In this document: one piece after another, positions 1 through 5,074 of the stretch
Position numbering within the stretch: position 1 is the first letter of the stretch
Layout of the letters: every line of letters starts with the position of its first letter
Source: Thermoanaerobaculia bacterium
GTDB lineage: Bacteria; Acidobacteriota; Thermoanaerobaculia; Multivoradales; UBA5704
DNA length: 5,074 nucleotides
Reading direction: 5' to 3'
Assembly: GCA_025937035.1 (NCBI GenBank)
Contig: JAICSG010000364.1
Span: forward strand, 1 to 5,074
Translations under genes and position numbers: made by a program
The notes under the pieces: model-generated
What the model saw: the letters and a program-made list of their open reading frames with translations, nothing else
Databases searched by the model: none
What the model was told of the DNA's origin: nothing

Positions 1-1553
1 CCCGGGCCTATCTGGCGCGCAAGGCGATGCTCGCCCTCTCCCATCCGCGCAGCCTGCGCCGCGCCCTGGGACGTGCCCGCAATCTCCGGCAGGTGGCCTC
101 CCTGGAGGATCGCCTCTCCGCCTCCCTCGGCGGCCCGGCCCCGGCTCTCCATCCGGTCGAGCACCACCTGGCCCACGTGGCGTCCGCCTTCTACTGCTCG
201 CCGTTCGAGGAGGCGATGTGCCTGACGGTGGACGGCTTCGGCGACTTCGTCTCGACCATGATGGCGGTGGGGCGCGGCAACGCGATCGAGGTGCTCGACC
301 GGGTCCATTTCCCCCACTCGCTCGGCCTCTTCTACACGGCGGTCACCCAGCACCTGGGCTTCCCGGGGTTCGGCGACGAGTACAAGGTGATGGGCCTCGC
401 GGCCTATGGCGAGCCCTCCCTCGCCGCTCAGGTCGGCCGGATGGTCCCGCCGCGGCCGGACGGCACCTTCGCCCTCGACCTGCGCTACTTCCGCCACCTC
501 TCCGAGGGGGTGGACATGACCTGGGAGGACGGCTCGCCGGAGCTGGGGCTGATCTACACCCCGGCGCTCGCGGAGCTCCTGGGCCCGCCACGCCGGCCGG
601 ACGAGGAGCTGACCCAGCGCCACAAGGACCTCGCCGCCTCCCTCCAGAAGGTCTATGAGGACCGCTTCTTCGCCCTGGTGAATGCCCTCCAGCGCCGCAC
701 CGGCCTCAAGCGCCTGGCCCTCGCGGGCGGCTGCGCCATGAACTCGCTCGCCAACGGCAGGCTGTTCGAGAGGACCGATGTGGAGGACGTCTTCATCCAG
801 TCCGCCGCCGGGGACGCCGGCACCTCGCTCGGCGCGGCGCTCTACGTCCATCACGCCGTGCTGGGAGCGCCGCGGAACGGCTTCGTGATGGAGCACTCCT
901 ACTGGGGCCCGGCCTACGGCGAGGACGAGATCCGCCGGGCGCTCGCGACGGCGATCCCCGGCTCCGGCGGCCTGGACGGCGCCTGGGGGGAATTCCACGT
1001 CGAGACGGTGCGCGACGAGGAGGCCCTGGCGGACCGTACCGCCGAATCGATCGCGCAGGGGGACGTGGTCGGCTGGTATCAGGGGCGCTCGGAGTGGGGG
1101 CCCCGCGCTCTCGGCAACCGCTCCATCCTGGCCGACCCGCGGCGTGCGGATATGAAGGACGTCCTCAACCTCAAGATCAAGCGCCGGGAGTCCTTCCGCC
1201 CGTTCGCCCCCTCGGTGCTGGAGGAACGGACGGGCGACTGGTTCACCATCGACTACCCCGATCCGTTCATGATCAAGGTCTACCCGATCCGGCCGGAGAA
1301 GCGGCCGCTCGTCCCGGCGGTGACCCACGTCGACGGCACCGGCCGCCTCCAGACCGTCTCCCGGCGGGCCAACCCCCGCTACTGGAAGCTGATCTCCGCC
1401 TTCGAGCGCCGCACCGGCGTCCCCATGGTGCTCAACACCTCGTTCAACGAGAACGAGCCGATCGTCAACACCCCCGCCGAGGCGCTCGACTGCTTCCTGC
1501 GCACCCGCATGGACCGGCTGGTGCTCGGGGACGTGGTGATCCGCCGGACGTGA
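1..1553 (+). CDS. NodU/CmcH-family carbamoyltransferase, N-terminus cut by window edge
   Basis: Probable cytosolic O-carbamoyltransferase. Characterised relatives (NodU, CmcH, TobZ) use carbamoyl phosphate and ATP to form carbamoyl-adenylate in a Kae1/TsaD-like domain and pass the carbamoyl group to a hydroxyl of a sugar or antibiotic. The frame is open from base 3 (it reads RAYLARKA before the ATG at 27), so that ATG is internal and about 80-110 N-terminal residues are missing. Numbering from the Met at 27: metal-site motif HHLAH at 46-50, DG at 69-70, GDEYKVMGLAAYG at 116-128, AGGCAMN at 233-239, then the SAAGDAGTSLGAAL stretch. The C-terminal carbamoyltransferase domain has GRSEWGPRALGNRSIL at 353-368, FRPFAP, and NTSFNENEP at 470-478. 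All hallmark motifs of both domains that should be visible are present, so the enzyme is probably active. The stop TGA at 1551-1553 shares its A with the next gene's ATG. Family assignment is firm; the acceptor is unknown. Confidence 0.95.
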   Translation, partial: RAYLARKAMLALSHPRSLRRALGRARNLRQVASLEDRLSASLGGPAPALHPVEHHLAHVASAFYCSPFEEAMCLTVDGFGDFVSTMMAVGRGNAIEVLDRVHFPHSLGLFYTAVTQHLGFPGFGDEYKVMGLAAYGEPSLAAQVGRMVPPRPDGTFALDLRYFRHLSEGVDMTWEDGSPELGLIYTPALAELLGPPRRPDEELTQRHKDLAASLQKVYEDRFFALVNALQRRTGLKRLALAGGCAMNSLANGRLFERTDVEDVFIQSAAGDAGTSLGAALYVHHAVLGAPRNGFVMEHSYWGPAYGEDEIRRALATAIPGSGGLDGAWGEFHVETVRDEEALADRTAESIAQGDVVGWYQGRSEWGPRALGNRSILADPRRADMKDVLNLKIKRRESFRPFAPSVLEERTGDWFTIDYPDPFMIKVYPIRPEKRPLVPAVTHVDGTGRLQTVSRRANPRYWKLISAFERRTGVPMVLNTSFNENEPIVNTPAEALDCFLRTRMDRLVLGDVVIRRT

Positions 1554-2977
1554 TGAAGACCTTCGTCCTCCCGGGCCTGCTGATCCTCTCACTGCTCGCC
1601 TTCGGGGTCTCCATCTTCCCCATCCCTTCGGGAGATTCCCACGCTTTCGTCCCCCCGGCCCTGCTCTTGAAGGCCGGGGGCGGGCTGCGCAATCCGATCT
1701 CCGGGCTGGCCCGCGAGCTCGATCCCACGGGCCAGGCGCGCTATCTCCAGTACCCGCCCCTCTTCCCCTGGATCGTGGCGGCGCTGATGGCGCGGCCCAC
1801 CCCCTCGGCCGCCTTCCTGGCGATCGCCGGTCTCAACGTAATCAACGTGGTCCTCTGCGTCCTCCTGTTCGCCCGCGCGGCCGGACCTGGACGGCTCGCC
1901 ACCGCCGCCGCGGCCCTCCTCGGCATCGCCACCCTTCTGGTGGGCGAGCAGACGGGACGCCCCGAGGTGCTCGCCACGCTCTGGGTCCTGCTGGCGATCC
2001 ACCTCCATCTCGTCCTGCCACTGGAGCGATCGTGGTTGCCCGTGGGGGTGATCCTGGGGCTTTTGGGCGCCACCCATCCCGTGGGGGCGCTCCTGCTCGG
2101 GCTGCTGGCCGTGATGGCCCATGCGGCCCGGCTCCCCACCGGCAGGGCCCTGGGGAGGTCCGCCGGGACGCTCGCGGTCTCCCTGGCGGTCTTCGCGGGC
2201 ATCCTGGCGGTGAGCCCGTACGGCCTCCGGGAGACCCTGGAGGGGCTCCGCCGGCACGGTGGCGCGGTGGCCGCCCGCGGCTCCCAGGGGACGCTGATTC
2301 CCTACTGGATCACCAACCCCGGCGGCACCCTCTACGCCCTCCCGTACCTGCTCCTGATCGCCCTCCTGGCCTGGCGCGCCGCGCGCCGGGAGCTCCCCGT
2401 GCGCTCCCCGGCGCTGCTCGCGGCGGTCCTCCTGCCGCTCCTCGCCGTGGCCTGGCGCACCGGGGTCCAGGTCCCCGAGCTCTCCTACAACGTGCTGCTC
2501 TTCGCCCCCGCCGTGTTCGCGGCCAACCTGCGCCTGGCGGGCGGAGAGGCGGGGCGGTGGCCGGACCGTGGAGCGGCGCTGGCCCACGGCCTGACCGGCC
2601 TGGGCTACCTGCGGCAGCTCGTCCTGTTCGGGCTCTTCCTGACCCAGGGGATCCCCCTGGCGGAGGCCCGGGGGGCCTTCCGGCGCCTCCCGGCGCAGGC
2701 GCGGGTGGCGGTGACCCCCTCCCTCTGGGTCGTGGCCGAGGACTACGAGCGGATGACGGTCTTCCCCCTGGCCGAAGGCCCCCGCGCCGGCCAGGACGCG
2801 GTGATGGTCCAGCAGAGCTACACGGGCCTGACCTCCCCTCCGCCCCTCCCGGGCTACCGCATGGTGGAGAACCGGTTCCTTCCGCGCCCCGGCCGCCTGC
2901 TCGGGATCAAGGTGGCCAACACGGTGCCCGGCTATGGCTACGCGGTCTACCGCCCTGATCCGGAGGCGAGCCGGTGA
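1553..2977 (+). CDS. Polytopic membrane protein, probable GT-C (ArnT/PMT-like) glycosyltransferase
   Basis: The 474-residue protein has about ten hydrophobic segments (approximately 3-23, 85-109, 113-131, 137-156, 161-190, 204-222, 259-275, 286-302, 311-328, 347-366) followed by a soluble tail of about 105 residues. GT-C-like signs are an acidic residue in the first outer loop (D28 in PSGDSHAF), YPPLFPW at 67-73 and GRPE at 135-138 ahead of a membrane helix. Proteins of this architecture use polyprenyl-phosphate sugars to glycosylate lipids, glycans or proteins on the extracytoplasmic face. The start is the ATG at 1553. The frame stays open upstream to 1094, but that part lies inside the carbamoyltransferase and reads as low-complexity Pro/Arg/Gly, so longer starts are rejected. 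No good Shine-Dalgarno sequence precedes the ATG, and expression probably depends on translational coupling through TGATG. GT-C membership is inferred from motifs and topology; a non-catalytic membrane protein of the same fold is possible. Donor and acceptor are unknown. Confidence 0.8.
   Translation: MKTFVLPGLLILSLLAFGVSIFPIPSGDSHAFVPPALLLKAGGGLRNPISGLARELDPTGQARYLQYPPLFPWIVAALMARPTPSAAFLAIAGLNVINVVLCVLLFARAAGPGRLATAAAALLGIATLLVGEQTGRPEVLATLWVLLAIHLHLVLPLERSWLPVGVILGLLGATHPVGALLLGLLAVMAHAARLPTGRALGRSAGTLAVSLAVFAGILAVSPYGLRETLEGLRRHGGAVAARGSQGTLIPYWITNPGGTLYALPYLLLIALLAWRAARRELPVRSPALLAAVLLPLLAVAWRTGVQVPELSYNVLLFAPAVFAANLRLAGGEAGRWPDRGAALAHGLTGLGYLRQLVLFGLFLTQGIPLAEARGAFRRLPAQARVAVTPSLWVVAEDYERMTVFPLAEGPRAGQDAVMVQQSYTGLTSPPPLPGYRMVENRFLPRPGRLLGIKVANTVPGYGYAVYRPDPEASR
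2962..2966 (+). promoter_or_regulatory. Ribosome binding site for the GTG-start SGNH gene
   Basis: GGAGG lies 7 nt before the GTG at 2974, inside the last codons of the membrane-protein gene. It decides the start: the next in-frame Met is about residue 193, well past the GDS motif, so the GTG is the only sensible initiation codon. With the GTGA overlap it suggests both reinitiation and independent ribosome loading. Confidence 0.75.
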
Positions 2978-4230
2978 GCCTGAGGACCCTCCGTCTCCTC
3001 ACGGTCCTGGTGACCACCCTGGTGGGCCTGGGGCTCGCGGAGCTGGTGGCCCGGGAGACCTATGGCGAAGGGTTCAACATCCTCGTCGACCCCTACGAGG
3101 ACCACTCGTACCGCCCCTTCCTGGAGTACGAGCAGGTCTGGGGGGACCGCAAGATCCGCTTCTACACCAACTCTCTGGGCTGGAAGGACGGCCGGCCGGG
3201 CCGGGTGGTCGAGAAGCGGCCGGACCGCGAGCGGATCGTGGTCCTGGGGGACTCCTTCGCCGAAGGGGTCGGCTACGTCCAGGAGCAGACCTTGAGCGGG
3301 GTCGTCGAGCGTACGCTGAATGCGGCCGGCCGGCCCTGCGAGGTGCTCAACGGCGGACGGTCCTCCTACTGCCCGCTCCTCGAGTACCAGCGCCTGAAGA
3401 AATTCCTCAACGCCGGCTACCACGCGGACACCGTCGTGCTGCTCTACGACGTCTCGGACGTCCAGGACGAGATCTACTACACCTCCCGCTACCAGTACTC
3501 CCCTTCGGGCGAGCCCGAGCGGTTCCGGGGCTGGAGGTACCACCCCTGGATGCGGGCCCTGTACAACCATTCGGCGCTGGTGCGGTCGCTCCGGCGGTGG
3601 ACCCAGCATCCGGAGACCTCCGTCCTCCATGCCGGCCCCCAGGTCCAGGTGGAGGGGAAGCCCCCGGAGATCCCGCCCGAGCTCAAGCCCGGAGCGCCGC
3701 CGATCACCGCGCAACGGCTCGTCCAGCTCTCCCCCTGGGCCTTCGGCGTGCTACGGAACAACTGGATGGTCCACCCCGCGAGCCTGGCCGGCTGGGCGGA
3801 GGACGGCCTGCGGTCGAGCTTCGCGAGCCTGCGGCGCATCCAGCGACTCACCCGCGAGCACGGCATCCGCCTGGTGATCGTGATCTATCCCATCCCCCAG
3901 ATGCTCTACACCCGCGAGGACCCCGCCTATTACGCCGTGCTCAAGCGGACCTTCCCACGGGGGTTTGCGGACCGCGAGGTGATCCTGGGCACGCGGCCGG
4001 GTCCCCTCGTGACCGAGTACGAGCGGCGGGTCCAGGACTTCTGCCGCCAGCAGGGGATCGAGCTCCTCGACCTGATCCCGGACTTCCAGCGCGTCCCGGA
4101 GTGGCACCGGCTGTACATCCCCGGCGACCTCCACTTCAACGAGCGCGGGCACGAGCTCGCGGGGGAGCGGATCGCCGAGGCTCTGCGGTCCTCCGGCCCT
4201 TTGCCGTTTCGCTCTTCCCGATTACACTAA
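2974..4230 (+). CDS. Membrane-anchored SGNH/GDSL-type hydrolase or acyltransferase
   Basis: The 418-residue protein begins with a short basic stretch and one hydrophobic helix (about 7-23) not followed by an obvious cleavage site. By the positive-inside rule the catalytic domain should sit outside the cytoplasmic membrane. SGNH blocks: block I VVLGDSFAEG with nucleophile S94; a block II-like NGGRSSY at 126-132; the block III position reads YDVSDVQDE (158-166), with SD where GxND is usual; block V GDLHFNERGH at 384-393 with D385 and H387 completing a Ser-Asp-His triad. FYTNSLGWKDG at 63-73 matches the region ahead of block I in SGNH proteins of polysaccharide loci. Residues 170-290 form a long insertion with a Pro-rich stretch near 220-244. 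Such proteins typically deacetylate or O-acylate exported glycans; which one cannot be told here. The GTG start overlaps the upstream stop by 4 nt. The last codons (TTG CCG TTT CGC TCT TCC CGA TTA CAC) are unusually AT-rich and look like a non-conserved tail. Confidence 0.88.
   Translation: MSLRTLRLLTVLVTTLVGLGLAELVARETYGEGFNILVDPYEDHSYRPFLEYEQVWGDRKIRFYTNSLGWKDGRPGRVVEKRPDRERIVVLGDSFAEGVGYVQEQTLSGVVERTLNAAGRPCEVLNGGRSSYCPLLEYQRLKKFLNAGYHADTVVLLYDVSDVQDEIYYTSRYQYSPSGEPERFRGWRYHPWMRALYNHSALVRSLRRWTQHPETSVLHAGPQVQVEGKPPEIPPELKPGAPPITAQRLVQLSPWAFGVLRNNWMVHPASLAGWAEDGLRSSFASLRRIQRLTREHGIRLVIVIYPIPQMLYTREDPAYYAVLKRTFPRGFADREVILGTRPGPLVTEYERRVQDFCRQQGIELLDLIPDFQRVPEWHRLYIPGDLHFNERGHELAGERIAEALRSSGPLPFRSSRLH
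4201..4228 (+). promoter_or_regulatory. Possible sigma70-type promoter for the epimerase gene
   Basis: TTGCCG (4201-4206, 4 of 6 matches to TTGACA) and TACACT (4223-4228, 4 of 6 to TATAAT) are separated by 16 bp. They lie in a locally AT-richer patch covering the end of the SGNH gene and the only real gap in the window. Transcription would start near 4235, leaving about 50 nt of leader before the ATG at 4285. The match is modest and the organism's own promoter consensus is unknown. Confidence 0.35.
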
Positions 4231-4284
4231 CCCGGCCATCCCGGATATTTTCGCTTGCGGCATCCCCGCGTGGAGACAGAGAGT
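4231..4284 (+). other. 54-bp intergenic leader, the only gap of note
   Basis: This is the only non-coding gap in the window; the other two junctions overlap. It is less GC-rich than its surroundings around GATATTTTCG. It contains a weak hairpin (GCGG 4257-4260 with CCGC 4266-4269, 5-nt loop) and the ribosome binding site of the next gene. There is no GC stem followed by a T-run, so no intrinsic terminator is called and read-through from the upstream genes is likely. Confidence 0.6.
4272..4275 (+). promoter_or_regulatory. Ribosome binding site for the epimerase gene
   Basis: GGAG lies 9 nt before the ATG at 4285. It favours that ATG over the in-frame GTG at 4270 and TTG at 4255, which have no such sequence at a workable distance and would add residues ahead of the Rossmann strand. 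Confidence 0.65.
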
Positions 4285-5074
4285 ATGGATTGGAATCAGA
4301 AGAAGGTCCTGGTCACTGGGGGTGCCTCGTTCATCAGCTCCCACCTGATCGATCATCTCGTCGAGAAGGGGGCGCGGTCGGTCCGCGTGGTCGACGACCT
4401 GACGAGTGGCCGCCTGGCGAACATCCAGGGGCACATCGACTCCGGAGTCGTCGAATTCCGCCAGGAGGACCTCCTCCACCCGGGCGTCGCCCAGAGCGCG
4501 GTCGAGGGGATCGACGTCGTCTTCCATCTGGCGGCGATCCACGGCGGGCGCGGCTTCGTGGACCTCCATCAGGCGGCCTGCGCCCAGAACCTGGCGATGG
4601 ACGGCATCCTGGTCAAGGCCGCCTACGAGGCCGGGGTCGGGAAATTCGTCTTCGCCTCCTCCGGCTGCGTCTACCCGAACTATCTCCAGAACGACGTCAC
4701 CAAGGAGCTCTACCTGACCGAGGAGATGGTCGGTCCTCCCTACGAGGCCGACAACATGTACGGCTGGGCCAAGCTGATGACCGAGATGACGCTGCGCGCC
4801 TATGCGCGGGACTTCGGCTTCAAGTCCGCCTCCTGCCGGTTCTTCACCGTCTACGGCGAGCGCGGGGTCGAGAACCACGCCGTGATCGCCATGATCGCCC
4901 GCGCCTTCGTGCGCCAGAACCCCTTCGAGGTCTGGGGGGACGGCACCCAGATCCGCAACTGGACCTACGTCGGCGACATCGTGAGCGGCATGGCGCTCGC
5001 CGCCGAAAAGATCGACGACGGCACCGCCGTCAATCTTGGAACGGAAGAACGCACGCGGGTGATCGACGCCGTCC
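4285..5074 (+). CDS. NAD-dependent sugar-nucleotide epimerase/dehydratase (extended SDR), C-terminus cut by window edge
   Basis: The frame is open for 263 codons to the right edge; family members are about 310-340 residues, so 50-80 residues are missing. Extended-SDR landmarks in order: KKVLVTGGASFISSHL (7-21 region) as the first Rossmann strand and Gly-rich loop; VVDDLTSG with D37 at the end of strand 2, which favours NAD over NADP; D62-L63 contacting adenine; HLAA at 81-84; FASSGCVYPN with the probable catalytic S126; catalytic Y159 and K163 in MYGWAK; and GDGTQIRNWTYVGDIV (218-233) for the nucleotide-sugar side. These place it with UDP-glucose 4-epimerase-like and related NDP-sugar enzymes acting in the cytosol. 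The exact reaction is not determined. The Gly-rich loop is odd: the usual TGGAGFIG reads TGGASFIS, with Ser at 15 and 18 replacing the second and third glycines. The gene is in the same frame as the SGNH gene, separated by its TAA and 54 bp. It probably supplies a sugar donor to this glycan locus. Confidence 0.93.
   Translation, partial: MDWNQKKVLVTGGASFISSHLIDHLVEKGARSVRVVDDLTSGRLANIQGHIDSGVVEFRQEDLLHPGVAQSAVEGIDVVFHLAAIHGGRGFVDLHQAACAQNLAMDGILVKAAYEAGVGKFVFASSGCVYPNYLQNDVTKELYLTEEMVGPPYEADNMYGWAKLMTEMTLRAYARDFGFKSASCRFFTVYGERGVENHAVIAMIARAFVRQNPFEVWGDGTQIRNWTYVGDIVSGMALAAEKIDDGTAVNLGTEERTRVIDAV

Noticed and set aside
27..29. ATG at 27 as the true start of the carbamoyltransferase
   Set aside because: The frame is open to the window edge, no ribosome binding site precedes it, and the family's N-terminal first Kae1-like segment would be missing.
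1094..1552. N-terminal extension of the membrane-protein frame by 153 codons
   Set aside because: It lies fully inside the carbamoyltransferase's conserved C-terminal domain and translates to low-complexity Pro/Arg/Gly sequence; the ATG at 1553 begins a normal hydrophobic helix.
1589..2587. 332-codon open frame on the minus strand
   Set aside because: Gly/Arg/Glu/Gln-rich low-complexity translation opposite the membrane protein, typical of antisense frames in GC-rich DNA.
2947..3714. 255-codon open frame on the minus strand opposite the SGNH gene
   Set aside because: No recognisable domain; the plus strand carries clear SGNH motifs, so this is a codon-bias shadow.
4257..4269. Small hairpin GCGG-CATCC-CCGC as terminator or leader regulator
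   Set aside because: Only four base pairs and no following T-run; expected by chance in GC-rich DNA.
4222..4878. 218-codon open frame on the minus strand opposite the epimerase
   Set aside because: The opposite strand encodes an unmistakable extended SDR; the antisense translation has no domain features.

Overview
The window is very GC-rich (roughly 70% by eye), tightly packed and coded entirely on the + strand. GC-ending codons dominate and one gene starts with GTG. This fits a high-GC, probably Gram-negative-type environmental bacterium. Phylum cannot be fixed from the sequence; lineages such as Rokubacteria/Methylomirabilota, Acidobacteria or Myxococcota would all be compatible, and that is a guess.

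Layout: (1) 1..1553 is a NodU/CmcH-type carbamoyltransferase whose N-terminus lies upstream of the window. (2) 1553..2977 is a polytopic membrane protein resembling GT-C (ArnT/PMT-like) glycosyltransferases. It starts on the last base of the previous stop codon (TGATG). (3) 2974..4230 is a membrane-anchored SGNH/GDSL-type hydrolase or acyltransferase, starting at a GTG that overlaps the previous stop by 4 nt and has a strong Shine-Dalgarno sequence. (4) After a 54-bp gap that is less GC-rich and carries a possible promoter, 4285..5074 is an extended-SDR NAD-dependent sugar-nucleotide epimerase/dehydratase that runs off the right edge.

Taken together this looks like part of a surface-polysaccharide, O-antigen or glycolipid locus. 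The epimerase would make an NDP-sugar in the cytosol and the carbamoyltransferase would carbamoylate a sugar or lipid-linked glycan. The GT-C protein would transfer a sugar from a polyprenyl-phosphate donor on the outer face of the membrane, and the SGNH protein would add or remove an acyl group there. The division of labour is inferred from family membership; no substrate can be read from the sequence.

No RNA gene, mobile element, CRISPR array or clear terminator was seen. I found no convincing new system. The points most worth checking are the epimerase's altered Gly-rich nucleotide loop, the non-canonical block III of the SGNH protein, and the unassigned substrate of the three overlapping genes.
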